Positions 1 to 7,691 of a stretch of 64,000 nt of DNA are shown here, piece by piece. The notes under the pieces were generated by a model that saw nothing but the letters and a program-made list of their open reading frames with translations, made no database searches and was not told the DNA's origin. The stretch's first letter is position 1, and every line of letters begins with the position of its first letter. The position numbers were made by a program, and so were the translations under genes. Source of the DNA: Oleiagrimonas sp963821885 (GTDB taxonomy: Bacteria > Pseudomonadota > Gammaproteobacteria > Xanthomonadales > Rhodanobacteraceae); assembly GCA_963821885.1 (NCBI GenBank), contig CAWGFN010000004.1, positions 1 through 64,000 of the forward strand, given 5' to 3'.

Positions 1-20
1 GGGGCTCTGACCCCGTTAGT
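1..20. repeat. RAYT-type short motif, family 1
   Basis: GGGGCTCTGACCCCGTTAGT. The core GGGGCTCTGACCC recurs at 709-727 and 3160-3180, and a shortened GACCCCGTTAGTT lies at 3768-3780. All copies are intergenic or at breakpoints. Similar GGGGTCAGAGCCC strings are known beside REP-associated tyrosine transposases in many proteobacteria; here a broken transposase of that class lies at 3342-3722. Confidence 0.6.
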
Positions 21-54
21 TAGTTCTTGCCTTTGGATCAGTGCGGCCCGGGCG

Positions 55-576
55 TCATGAGATATTTGGGTTATCGAACCGCGGCGACAGCGAGTCCAGA
101 TGCGGCGGAGCGTTCAGGGTCTTCCAGTTGCCCATGTAGTCGCGTTCACGCAGGGTAACTCCGGCGGCCTTGGCGTAACGGCACAGCAGCATGTGGAAGG
201 TCTGGTAATTCTCCAGCCGATCGCGGATCACGACCGGACTGCCCGTGCGCAGGCGGACCTGGATGAATCGATGATATTGACCGATCAACTGGTCCACGGA
301 AACCATGCTTTGGTAGGTAATCATCCGGTTGCGGAACATGAATCGGAAAGCGAGAGCCTGCTCGTTGAGGGACACACAGAAGTTTCGTCCAGCGAGATAA
401 CCGAGGGCGCTCATCAGCGCGACAAGACCGAAGACCACGATATACATCGACCCCAAATGCCGCCACCATGCCCAGGTCGCCGCGCCGAGAAAGACGAACA
501 CCCCGACCAAGACCAGCCAAAGCTGCTTGTAACGGTAGATGTGGGGCGTGGCCGCATCCGTATGCGTGTCGCTCAT
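55..576 (-). CDS. Small two-helix membrane protein, unknown function (intact copy)
   Basis: A 173-residue protein when started at the ATG at 576, the first methionine that gives a sensible N-terminus (MSDTHTDAATPHIYRY). Two hydrophobic segments lie near residues 18-36 and 43-63, followed by about 110 residues of soluble, basic sequence. This layout, two helices then a compact soluble part, resembles bacterial PH-domain (YdbT/bPH-like) membrane proteins, but I see no diagnostic motif and do not assign a family. Its first 85 codons and upstream DNA are duplicated almost exactly at 740-1060. The longer frame upstream of 576 runs through non-conserved intergenic DNA and was not used. Confidence 0.6.
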   Translation of the reverse strand: MSDTHTDAATPHIYRYKQLWLVLVGVFVFLGAATWAWWRHLGSMYIVVFGLVALMSALGYLAGRNFCVSLNEQALAFRFMFRNRMITYQSMVSVDQLIGQYHRFIQVRLRTGSPVVIRDRLENYQTFHMLLCRYAKAAGVTLRERDYMGNWKTLNAPPHLDSLSPRFDNPNIS

Positions 577-643
577 ATCGAATGTCCTGTGTGGCGAGAG
601 CGCGTGATGCGGTCTAGAAAATGAACCCGGCCCCTTATTACAC
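323..643. repeat. 321-bp direct repeat, copy 1
   Basis: Direct repeat with the segment at 740-1060 (offset 417 bp), differing at only a few bases (the clearest is TATAC here against GAGAG there, about position 441-445). It covers the upstream DNA and the first 85 codons of the gene at 55-576. The near identity means the duplication is recent. Confidence 0.9.
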
Positions 644-708
644 ACAGGGCCAGGCTGACTATAGCGCAATGATGTCCCCCGGCGAACGAACGGGGGCAAA
701 GGTGGTAA

Positions 709-727
709 GGGGCTCTGACCCGGTTAG
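709..727. repeat. RAYT-type short motif at the duplication breakpoint
   Basis: GGGGCTCTGACCCGGTTAG, the family-1 motif also found at 1-20 and 3160-3180. It sits between the two copies of the 321-bp repeat, directly before the truncated end of copy 2, so it may mark the recombination or insertion point. A short hairpin (CCCCCG 676-681 with CGGGGG 691-696) lies just before it. Confidence 0.55.
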
Positions 728-993
728 CTGGTTAATTTTATCCGGTTGCGGAACATGAATCGGAAAGCGAGAGCCTGCTCGTTGAGGGACACACAGAAGT
801 TTCGTCCAGCGAGATAACCGAGGGCGCTCATCAGCGCGACAAGACCGAAGACCACGAGAGACATCGACCCCAAATGCCGCCACCATGCCCAGGTCGCCGC
901 GCCGAGAAAGACGAACACCCCGACCAAGACCAGCCAAAGCTGCTTGTAACGGTAGATGTGGGGCGTGGCCGCATCCGTATGCGTGTCGCTCAT
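724..993 (-). pseudogene. Truncated second copy of the small membrane protein gene
   Basis: Starts at the ATG corresponding to that of the intact copy (991-993) and encodes the same first 85 residues with a YI to SL change. Homology stops at 740; the frame then adds four junk codons (KLTS) and stops at 724. The soluble C-terminal half is therefore lost. Both transmembrane segments remain, so a short membrane peptide could still be made, but this is most simply a duplication remnant. Confidence 0.8.
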
Positions 994-1060
994 ATCGAAT
1001 GTCCTGTGTGGCGAGAGCGCGTGATGCGGTCTAGAAAATGAACCCGGCCCCTTATTACAC
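740..1060. repeat. 321-bp direct repeat, copy 2
   Basis: Second copy of the repeat at 323-643. Its outer edge at 1060/1061 coincides with the point where the propeller sensor gene loses its coding similarity, so this copy (or the event that placed it) cut that gene. Confidence 0.9.
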
Positions 1061-2933
1061 GCCCGGTGTCGACGTCGAGCAGGCTGAGGCCCCGGGTGGT
1101 GCCCACCCAGAGCCGGCCCGCCGCATCGAAACACAGGGCGGAGATGTTGTCGCTGCCGAGACCCTCGGCCACCCCGTAGCGTTGCCAGTGGTTGCCCTTG
1201 CCGAGGTGGCGGTAGAGCCCGGCATTGGTGCCGGCCCACAGCCGGCCCTGGCGATCGGCGAGCAACACGTTGACGCGCATCGACCCGAGGCTGTCGGGGA
1301 TCTGCGGGTCCGGGCGGAACTTGGTCCAGGTGCCGGTCGCCGGGTCGAGGGCAAACAGTCCGTTGAGGAAGCTGCCGACCCAGACCCGGCCATCGGGCGT
1401 CTCGGCAACGTCGAAAATCGTCGCGAGGACGCCGCCGTCGGGATCCCCTTCGATCACCGCGGGGTGACTGATCTTTCCGGTCGCCGGATCGATGGCATCG
1501 AAGCCGTGCTCCAGTGCGACCCAGATCGTGCCGTCGCGTGACTCGCGCACTGCATACACGGCGTCGCTGAAGAGGCTGCCGGGATCGCCCTTCCTGGCGC
1601 GATGGTGGATCCATCGATCGTGCTGCGGATCGTAGAGGTCGAGGCCCGCGTCCGCCGTCCCGACCCATACCCGATCGGCGCTATCGACCAGTATGGCCTG
1701 CGTCGCATCGCTGGCCAGGCTGCCGGGATCGGCAGGGTCGTGGCGGTACTGGCGCCAACTGTCCGTCGCCGGATCGAACCGAACCACGCCGCCACCGTTG
1801 GTCGCGATCCACAGGCTGCCGTCCTTCCGCTGCCCCACCGCCCAGGTGTTGTTGTCCGGCAGGGCTCCGGGGCGACCCGGATCGACCTGGTAGTTGCGAA
1901 ACGCCTGGTGGCGGCGATCGAGACGGCTCGCGCCGAGATCGGTGCCGATCCACAACACCCCGCCGCGGTCGATGAGCAGCGCCGACGTGTAAGGCGACAG
2001 CAAGCTGGAACGCTGGGTGGGCCGGTGTCGGAACACGCGCGTCCGTCCCGTTCCGGGGTCGAACAGTTCGAGGCCTTCTCCCGGCACCGAGAGCCACAGG
2101 CCCTCGTCGGCGGCGACCATGTCGCGCACGGCGCCGCGCGGTGCGCCGGGATGCACGATCGCTCGACCGGCTTGGCGATCCCATTCCACCAGACCGCGCG
2201 ACGTCCCGAGCCACAGACGGCCGCGGGCATCCTCGGCCAGCCGACGGATCCGCCGATCCACCGTCGGCGCACCGCCTGGCGAACGGCCCAGCACCTCCTC
2301 GAAGTGCTTCGTGGCGGGATCGAAGCGGTACAGACCGTGGCCCGCACCCGCGACCCACAGCGTCCCGTCGCGCGTCATCAGCAGATCGTCGACGCGACTC
2401 CCGCGCAAGGCGCCCACGGCCTTCGGATCCGGGAGGAAGCGCGAGAACGCGCCCGACTTCAGATCGAGCACCGCGACGCCCGCGTTCCGGGTACCGATCC
2501 ACAAGCGTCGATCCCCTTCAAAGGCAAGCGCCGTCAACGCGTCGCTTTGCAGGCCCATCGGATGGTCCGGCTGGGCATGCCACACGTCGAAGCGGTCATG
2601 CGCCATGTCGTAGCGCGCCAGGCCCCCACCCAGCGTGGCGATCCACAGCCGCCCCGAGGCATCGACGGCCAGGGCCCGGACGTCGTTATGCGGCAGGCTA
2701 TGCGGGTCGTCCGCAACATGAATGTAGGTCCGCACCTCGTGGCCGTCGTAGCGGCTCAGTCCCTCGGAGCCTGCCAGCCAGATGAACCCGGCCCCATCCT
2801 GCACGATCGCCGACACCGAGTTGTCGATGAGACCGTCGTCGACGGTCAGGTTCTCGAACCGCGGCGCTTCCTGCGCGAACGCCGGACCGCAGGCGAGCAG
2901 CACCGCGAAGCAGGCCGCCCAGATACATCCCAT
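990..2933 (-). pseudogene. Two-component-type propeller sensor, 3' truncated
   Basis: Start chosen at the ATG at 2933, which gives a signal peptide (MGCIWAACFAVLLACGPAFA) cleaved before QEAPRF; frames further upstream run through repeat DNA. The mature part is a run of about thirteen regulator-propeller blades with the repeated pattern W-[IVL]-G-T-x2-G-[LV]-x3-D (for example WIGTRNAGVAVLD, WVGTADAGLDLYD). Family members have two seven-bladed propellers, a Y_Y_Y domain, a transmembrane helix and then a histidine kinase or GGDEF output. Here coding similarity ends at 1061, inside blade 13 or 14, where the 321-bp repeat begins; the last 23 residues to the stop at 990 are read from that repeat. 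Without membrane anchor or output the product would be a free periplasmic propeller, so I call it a broken gene. Confidence 0.8.
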
Positions 2934-3000
2934 CCACGTCGATCGCCGGTTCCGATACACGCGCGAGTCCCCCTCTCTGTCTGGATCCAAAGCATAAGCA

Positions 3001-3023
3001 AAAATTGTCCCTGACACCTTTTT
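3001..3023. repeat. RAYT-type short motif, family 2
   Basis: AAAATTGTCCCTGACACCTT followed by TTT. The same string (AAATTGTCCCTGACACCTTTT) occurs at 5484-5504, and its second half (CTGACACCTTTT) at 15225-15236. It directly abuts a transposase 3'-end remnant. Confidence 0.6.
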
Positions 3024-3030
3024 TGCCCCC

Positions 3031-3114
3031 GCCCGGCCCACAGGCCGCACAAGCCACCGGAATCCTGACCGCGCATCCATTCAAACGAGTGTATGTGTAC
3101 CTGGAACCGTTTTT
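3031..3114 (+). repeat. Remnant of a transposase 3' end, 84-bp imperfect direct repeat
   Basis: Aligns over about 84 bp, at roughly 80 percent identity by eye, with 3685-3767, the 3' end and downstream flank of the broken RAYT gene. In the matching frame it still encodes AHRPHKPPES followed by TGA, against AHRPRKPPEP-stop in the other copy, and it ends in the same CCTGGAACCGTTTTT flank. So at least two RAYT copies have been here and both are decayed. Confidence 0.6.
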
Positions 3115-3138
3115 ATATGTGTACCTGGAACCGTTTTT
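3094..3138. repeat. RAYT-type short motif, family 3, tandem pair
   Basis: TGTGTACCTGGAACCGTTTTT at 3094-3114 and again at 3118-3138; a third copy (TGTGCACCTGGAACCGTTTTT) is at 3747-3767, immediately after the transposase fragment. Confidence 0.65.
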
Positions 3139-3159
3139 CGATTTTGCAAACGACTGTAA

Positions 3160-3180
3160 GGGGCTCTGACCCCGTTAGTT
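3160..3180. repeat. RAYT-type short motif, family 1
   Basis: GGGGCTCTGACCCCGTTAGT followed by T; same as 1-20. It lies directly before an orphan terminator-like hairpin. Confidence 0.6.
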
Positions 3181-3194
3181 TTTGCCAGAACGAT

Positions 3195-3221
3195 AAAGCC
3201 CGGGTTCACGCCGGGCTTTTT
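3195..3221 (+). terminator. Orphan rho-independent terminator
   Basis: Stem AAAGCCCGG (3195-3203), loop GTTCACG, stem CCGGGCTTT (3211-3219) and a T-run to 3221. No intact gene ends here, so it probably belonged to a gene lost during the rearrangements. Confidence 0.7.
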
Positions 3222-3306
3222 GCATCTCGGAACCCGGGCACGGTCGCCAAATCTGGCGCACAAATTAATTGCCTCCGCCCCTTCCCCGCGTCATGAGGCA
3301 AGATCA

Positions 3307-3335
3307 GGAGACTTAATTACCCCCGTCCCCTTTTT
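3307..3335. repeat. RAYT-type short motif, family 4
   Basis: GGAGACTTAATTACCCCCGT followed by CCCCTTTTT. A close copy (GGAGACTTAATTACCCTCGC then CCCC) is at 5579-5602, and looser relatives at 3261-3286 and 5680-5715. It touches the 5' end of the transposase fragment. Confidence 0.6.
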
Positions 3336-3341
3336 GGCAAA

Positions 3342-3722
3342 GCATGCCTGGTCGATAGCGAAGATTACATGATCCGCTGTCACCGCTACATCGACCTCAA
3401 CCCGATACGCGCGCGAATGATCGATGACCCCGCCGCCTATCGCTGGTCCAGCTGTGCGGCCCATTGCGGTGCCGACGATGCCTTGCTGACACCGCACGCC
3501 AGTTATCTCGCACTCGGCAGCTCACCCGCCGAACGTGCGCAAGCCTATCGAAACCTGCTGGACGAAGTCCTGTCCGAAGACGACATCCGCGAAATCCGCA
3601 TCTATCTGCAACAGCAACGTGCCCTGGGCCGAAGCGAGTTCCAGGCCATGGTCGAAGCCAAGACCCAACGTTTCGCCCGTGCGCGCCCAGCCCACCGACC
3701 GCGCAAGCCGCCCGAACCCTGA
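3342..3722 (+). pseudogene. REP-associated tyrosine transposase (RAYT), 5' truncated
   Basis: The conserved C-terminal half of a Y1_Tnp/RAYT transposase: LVDSEDYMIRCHRYIDLNPI, then RARM, AYRWSS, LLTPHASYLALG and a basic tail ending AHRPRKPPEP. Full-length members are around 200-250 residues and carry the HUH motif and catalytic tyrosine upstream; that half is missing, replaced by the family-4 motif at 3307-3335. Similarity already starts before the first ATG (3369), which shows the 5' end was cut away rather than absent by annotation. It cannot be catalytically active. It sits among RAYT-type motifs on both sides. Confidence 0.8.
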
Positions 3723-3743
3723 CCGCGCCTCATTCAAACGGGC

Positions 3744-3780
3744 GTATGTGCACCTGGAACCGTTTTTGACCCCGTTAGTT
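3744..3780. repeat. RAYT-type short motifs, families 3 and 1 joined
   Basis: The family-3 string (CACCTGGAACCGTTTTT) is fused directly to a 3' half of family 1 (GACCCCGTTAGTT), a mosaic junction. After this point the DNA becomes clearly AT-richer. Confidence 0.6.
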
Positions 3781-3794
3781 ATCGCATTTTTATG

Positions 3795-3812
3795 TGTAGG
3801 CGAAAGCCTACA
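3795..3812. repeat. Small GNRA hairpin
   Basis: TGTAGGC-GAAA-GCCTACA, a perfect 7-bp stem closed by a GAAA tetraloop. It is REP-like in form and lies at the edge of the AT-rich segment. Confidence 0.45.
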
Positions 3813-3982
3813 TCGAATGACAAACATCAGATGGGGAATGGCATTCGACACTCAACAACGTAGCTTGTTGATAGCTGGCCGCTACAGGCGCATGCCCGGC
3901 ATATTGCTTCATATTTCAGAAAGCACTTCCTTGTCGGGACAGGTATTGAACACAGCACTGCATAAATAACAAGGGGATGATC

Positions 3983-5065
3983 ATGGCCGTAAATAAATTT
4001 TCCATCGGGGCGTCGGTGTGCTTTAAAGCCACAGCATTCTTGTTATGTCTTACAGCCACTGCCCACTCACAAAATAACACTCTCAGATCGAAAGCTCTGG
4101 GTAACCAGACAGTAACCGCAAAATTGTTCGATAAACCCTTAGGGTGTCATCCAGGGCCCGACGAGGTCGCTTTCTTCGAACACAAAGATTTCGGCGGACG
4201 CTGCTTTCTCAGTTCGAAGGGTCCGGTGTTCATCCTCGGTAGTGGTGCCAGAGACTGGCATGGTGTCTCTTCGGTTCGCGTGGGATCGAATATACAAGTA
4301 GTGCTTTGCTCAAAGAAAAGATTCATGGGCGATTGCACACTGACCGACCATGACATCGCATACCTCGGACAAGTCGCCGTAGGCAATGATCGCCTGGCGT
4401 CTTTCTACGTGAGGGGTCCGGTATCATGCGTGCCGACTGGAAATCAGGTCGCGGTTTATTCTGGCGTTGCCTTCAGCGGCGCATGTACCACGCTCAGTCC
4501 CGGTGAATATCCTGACAAATCAAACTTCGACCTCTTCGATGGAATCGCTTCGGTACTGCAGAATGCCCCACGCCCGAATGGTGGTGTCATGCTGTGTTCG
4601 AAGAAGAAATATAAAGGTCGGTGCGTGAAAATCATGGCGCCGGCTGATGCCTCCCTACAGGACGACAAGGTAGGCATTGGCAACACATCGTCGATCAAGG
4701 CTTACCCCTTGCCCCCGAAATGCAGCGGTAGCATCCTCCCGTTGCGACCAACTTCATTGCCCGTGACATTCATTCGCGCATCTGCCGGCTATCAATATTG
4801 CGAAGGCTATGACTCGGTCGTCCTGACTATTCGTCAAGACAGGCCGTTCTGGTTCGACAAGACCCTTGTCAAGGCAGTGAAACCGATCAGCCCGGAACAA
4901 GAACTTTTGCCGGCAGACAATCTGGAAAAGACTTATCAATGCGAATCTGGTACGTACGAAATCAAAATATACGCGAAATTGCGCGCTCACAAAGGGACGA
5001 AGACCAAGGACTTGGCAGAGACACATCACGAAGTGATCTTGTGCGGGGTCCCGCCACCCCTCTAG
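3983..5065 (+). CDS. Secreted beta/gamma-crystallin-domain protein
   Basis: 360 residues. Two ATGs compete (3977 and 3983); AAGGGG at 3971-3976 abuts the first but is 6 nt from the second, so 3983 is preferred. An N-terminal signal peptide ends near AHSQ. Four Greek-key-like motifs follow: VAFFEHKDFGGRC, VVLCSKKRFMGDC, VAVYSGVAFSGAC and VMLCSKKKYKGRC, each followed by a serine or aspartate-rich strand (WHGVSSVRV, NDRLASFYV). That is two beta/gamma-crystallin domains of about 85 residues each, paired by cysteines. The remaining 110 residues are unrecognised, with further cysteines. Many members bind calcium in N/D-N/D-x-x-S loops; here the second motif has GNDRLAS, which fits, while the first has RDWHGVSS, which fits less well. 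Codon use is distinctly AT-richer than the core genes, suggesting transfer. Function outside the cell is unknown. Confidence 0.75.
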   Translation: MAVNKFSIGASVCFKATAFLLCLTATAHSQNNTLRSKALGNQTVTAKLFDKPLGCHPGPDEVAFFEHKDFGGRCFLSSKGPVFILGSGARDWHGVSSVRVGSNIQVVLCSKKRFMGDCTLTDHDIAYLGQVAVGNDRLASFYVRGPVSCVPTGNQVAVYSGVAFSGACTTLSPGEYPDKSNFDLFDGIASVLQNAPRPNGGVMLCSKKKYKGRCVKIMAPADASLQDDKVGIGNTSSIKAYPLPPKCSGSILPLRPTSLPVTFIRASAGYQYCEGYDSVVLTIRQDRPFWFDKTLVKAVKPISPEQELLPADNLEKTYQCESGTYEIKIYAKLRAHKGTKTKDLAETHHEVILCGVPPPL

Positions 5066-5187
5066 AGCTGAGAAATCAGGGGCAGCCCAACCTGACCCCT
5101 TATTTGTTTTATTCATCCGGAGGATTGTTTGGCGCATTAACGGAGGCTAATGCGCCATCTAGTGGAGTGACGCCCATCTGAAGTGCG
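5066..5187. other. Non-coding stretch with two adjacent perfect hairpins
   Basis: Contains a variant RAYT-type string (GGGGCAGCCCAACCTGACCC at 5080-5100), then inverted repeat TGGCGCATTA (5130-5139) / TAATGCGCCA (5148-5157) with an 8-nt loop, then GTGACGC (5167-5173) / GCGTCAC (5185-5191). The second hairpin ends over the stop codon of the minus-strand endonuclease remnant. No T-run follows either. Confidence 0.5.
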
Positions 5188-5334
5188 TCACGAACTTTTA
5201 AACCATCGACCATCAACGCCTTGATCACGTCCAGCCCTAAACCTCTCTATCCGTTCACCGAAAAGCTCCCCAAGCAAGTCGCAAATAAAAGCCTCAAAGT
5301 CTCGGTCATTCAAAACCGTAAAATCATATTCCAT
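5188..5334 (-). pseudogene. N-terminal remnant of an Mrr-like restriction endonuclease
   Basis: A 48-codon frame: MEYDFTVLNDRDFEAFICDL continuing to a segment ERFRAGRDQGVDGRWF, then KSS and TGA. The opening pattern (YDF-x-L-[NS]-D-x-[DE]-FE) and the AGRDxGVDGR box are typical of the N-terminus of restriction-endonuclease-like (Mrr_cat) proteins, often fused to NTPase domains. The box supplies the aspartate of the PD-(D/E)xK site; the strand carrying ExK would follow and is absent. Downstream sequence shows no continuation, so the gene was cut here. It lies on the same strand as, and downstream of, the Septu pair, suggesting a decayed second defence gene. Confidence 0.65.
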
Positions 5335-5689
5335 ATGCACCCCGCATCACCCATGTCTTACGTCTTCAGCCACCCCACCTCCATAAAACGGACGGAGGCA
5401 ATTAGGCACAGGGTGTCGCCACGCCACCTCTCGAACGACCCAATACGCACCGTCGCCATTTTGCGTTGGGCAGACGGTTTCGGAAATTGTCCCTGACACC
5501 TTTTCTCGAAAAAGCACTCGGTCGAAACGCAGAAGCCTGCCCACGCGGGAGACCTCGGCGTATCAAGGGGCAAGTGCTGGAGACTTAATTACCCTCGCCC
5601 CCTATTCCCGGACAACGGGGAGACGGGCGCTTATGGTTTAATTGACGGGGACGGCGAAATGGTGACACCGTAATTGGACTGGATTTAAT
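5335..5689. other. Gene-free region with RAYT-type motifs
   Basis: No credible gene. It holds the family-2 motif (CGGAAATTGTCCCTGACACC at 5481-5500, then TTTT), the family-4 motif (5577-5602) and a looser family-4 relative running into the end of ptuB (5680-5715). The composition is intermediate between the AT-rich island and the core genome. Confidence 0.6.
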
Positions 5690-6373
5690 TCACTCCGCCT
5701 CCTTTCCCCGCCCCAATTTCTCCCCTTTTCCGTTCAGGAGGCTCAAGGCAAATCTCACAACAACGTGACACATATTAGATTGAATTCCGAAATTATTAGG
5801 AGTTGACCAATTATTAACAATTTCTATTAATTCATCATTCGTTGCAGTGTTGATAAAATGCTCATCAAAAACACCTGAGAGAACATCTTCACGCGCATTT
5901 TTTAAGAAATTTATATCTAATTGAAGGACTTCGATCATTTTTTTTGCAGCCAAGTCTTCATCGTCAGATGCAAATATCTTGCCATTCACAAGATAACTAA
6001 ATCGTTCTTCACATCCAGCTTCCTGCGGGCAAACATGACAGTCTTCGTCAAACCATGATCCTTTGGCGTGACCACACCTTAGAGGGGCGCTCGGATCAAG
6101 ATCGCGTAGACAAGAGGCATGCAAATTTCTGTAGTCCAACTCCAACAAAGCATATCCTTCCTGCGGCCTGAAATGCTCAATGTGAGAGCTATTATCATTA
6201 ATAGAACTACCGCAGTAGCAACAACGAAAGAATTGCTCAGCAAGCAAGGCTCCTAGCAGATCTCGCTTTTGAGGATTTGCTAAAATATTATAACTTGGTT
6301 TCCAGTCTTCATTTGCTAATGCTTTCCAAGTGATGAAGCTCTGTGGTTCCGCTGCCTTATTGATCCCCCTCAT
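5690..6373 (-). CDS. ptuB: Septu anti-phage system HNH endonuclease PtuB
   Basis: 227 residues, start ATG at 6373 overlapping the ptuA stop by 4 bp (ATGA), so translationally coupled to it. The HNH core is visible: CCYC (C51, C54), HIEHFRP (64-70), YRNLHASC (81-88), then two more Cys pairs (CGH at 100-102 and DCHVC at 111-115) forming zinc-binding sites. Length and Cys pattern match the PtuB / retron-Ec78-type HNH family. Family knowledge: PtuA and PtuB assemble into one complex and PtuB cleaves nucleic acid during phage attack. No reverse transcriptase or msr-msd is found nearby, so this is a stand-alone Septu. AT-rich relative to the core. The final codons overlap a RAYT-type motif (5690-5715), so the extreme C-terminus (GKGEKLGRGKEAE) may be altered. 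Confidence 0.85.
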   Translation of the reverse strand: MRGINKAAEPQSFITWKALANEDWKPSYNILANPQKRDLLGALLAEQFFRCCYCGSSINDNSSHIEHFRPQEGYALLELDYRNLHASCLRDLDPSAPLRCGHAKGSWFDEDCHVCPQEAGCEERFSYLVNGKIFASDDEDLAAKKMIEVLQLDINFLKNAREDVLSGVFDEHFINTATNDELIEIVNNWSTPNNFGIQSNMCHVVVRFALSLLNGKGEKLGRGKEAE

Positions 6374-7635
6374 CGTGAAAGCATCTCCTTTCGCTTTATA
6401 AGGGCTTCGGCACGCGCCATGTCAGGAATATTTGCACCCTTTTCTCGTAGAGAAGCGATCCTTTTTTTCGCGCTTTCGTATTCAGAACTCTCGATATCTA
6501 TATATATTTTTTCCAACTCATGCTTGACATGAGGCAACCTTTCATCTACCTCCATAACGTCTTCAAGAATACGACTGGAATCGACACCATAAGTTGACGC
6601 GGGGTGCATCGCATATATTTCACCATCGCTGTTATGTAGAACAAAGACGGAAGTTTCCTTTACGTGACTCAATATCTGCGGGGAATGAGTTGATAGAATA
6701 AACTGACAGTTTGGGAACGTTTCTTTCAACTTAGTAATCACTTTCCGTTGCCACGAAGGATGCAGATGGAGGTCAATCTCATCAATTAAAACGACACCCT
6801 CGCCCTTGAGTGGATCGCTCTTTGATGGATTTAGAATACTAAGTCGTCGAGCAAGGTCGCCTACAAGTGCTAATAAACACTTCTCACCGTCTGAAAGTTG
6901 AGCTACATTCAATTCGGTGCCGAGTTTTTGCAGAGTCATACGTAATGGTTTACGCCTTACCCTCAGGTCCGAAAAATCCGTAAATATTTGGATCGCTCGC
7001 CTAACTGCTTCAAGCGCACAATCTCGATAGGATGGATCGTCGCGCCTCTTCTCGTTTTCCAAATCCTCACGGTTTCGAAACCAAATGAAGAAGTGCTTAA
7101 AATTTGCACCATTATGCGCAAGTGAATCACCATAGACGTCTAAATAATTGTTCTTCAACTTTTCTCTTACACGAAGCGGCGGATCAATGACAGCCCGATG
7201 AACGTCATAGTAGACAGCTAGAGGAAGGTCAAAAGGCTCATCACGCCCCACTTCCGTATAATCCCAATTTTCAATGAACTCAGATATGAAGGAGTTAAGT
7301 TCCTCAAAATTACTTTTTCTATCTAGTGAGTATTGGCCTGATTTCCGATTAAGAGCAACCGCCCACTCAATATCACTGTTATTGATATTGGCACTAATAA
7401 CTAAACGAGCAAAATCACCCCCATTGCGTATATCATCCATTGCTATCGGACGGGCTCGCTGAGTTTGCCCACACAGGCGTCTTGTAAGCTGCGATAGAAG
7501 AATCGCTAATGCATCCAGAACAGTCGACTTACCTACACCGTTTACGCCTACAAGAACCGTGATTGGTGCGGTAAGCCATAAATCAAGGCCGCCTACGGCT
7601 CGAAATGACTGAATCTTTAGTCGATTAATTTTCAT
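6370..7635 (-). CDS. ptuA: Septu anti-phage system ATPase PtuA
   Basis: 421 residues, an SMC/ABC-like AAA ATPase. Motifs in order: Walker A GVNGVGKST (30-38), ABC signature LSDGEK (247-252), Walker B VVLIDEIDLHLHP (281-293), and the switch histidine in STHSPQ (315-320). Between Walker A and the signature lies a roughly 200-residue helical insertion typical of PtuA/OLD-like ATPases; there is no C-terminal Toprim domain, which distinguishes it from OLD nucleases. The C-terminus is helical and charged. It is the first gene of a two-gene operon with ptuB, which follows with a 4-bp overlap. All ATPase motifs are intact and the frame is clean, so the system looks functional. It abuts the icmF end with only 56 bp between. 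Confidence 0.87.
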   Translation of the reverse strand: MKINRLKIQSFRAVGGLDLWLTAPITVLVGVNGVGKSTVLDALAILLSQLTRRLCGQTQRARPIAMDDIRNGGDFARLVISANINNSDIEWAVALNRKSGQYSLDRKSNFEELNSFISEFIENWDYTEVGRDEPFDLPLAVYYDVHRAVIDPPLRVREKLKNNYLDVYGDSLAHNGANFKHFFIWFRNREDLENEKRRDDPSYRDCALEAVRRAIQIFTDFSDLRVRRKPLRMTLQKLGTELNVAQLSDGEKCLLALVGDLARRLSILNPSKSDPLKGEGVVLIDEIDLHLHPSWQRKVITKLKETFPNCQFILSTHSPQILSHVKETSVFVLHNSDGEIYAMHPASTYGVDSSRILEDVMEVDERLPHVKHELEKIYIDIESSEYESAKKRIASLREKGANIPDMARAEALIKRKEMLSR

Positions 7636-7691
7636 TAGCTTGCCCCAAATGAATTAATACTTGCGAGTAAAGCATCGAAATCGAGGCTCGC

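Noticed and set aside
100..624. Plus-strand frame antisense to the small membrane protein
   Set aside because: Shadow; the minus-strand frame has the hydrophobic helices and is the one preserved in the duplicate.
5130..5191. Integron attC site
   Set aside because: Paired hairpins are present, but the R and L core (RYYYAAC / GTTRRRY) is missing and there is no integrase or cassette array.
5690..7635. Retron-associated Septu effector (Ec78 type)
   Set aside because: No reverse transcriptase or msr-msd-like sequence on either side; the only neighbours are icmF and decayed DNA.
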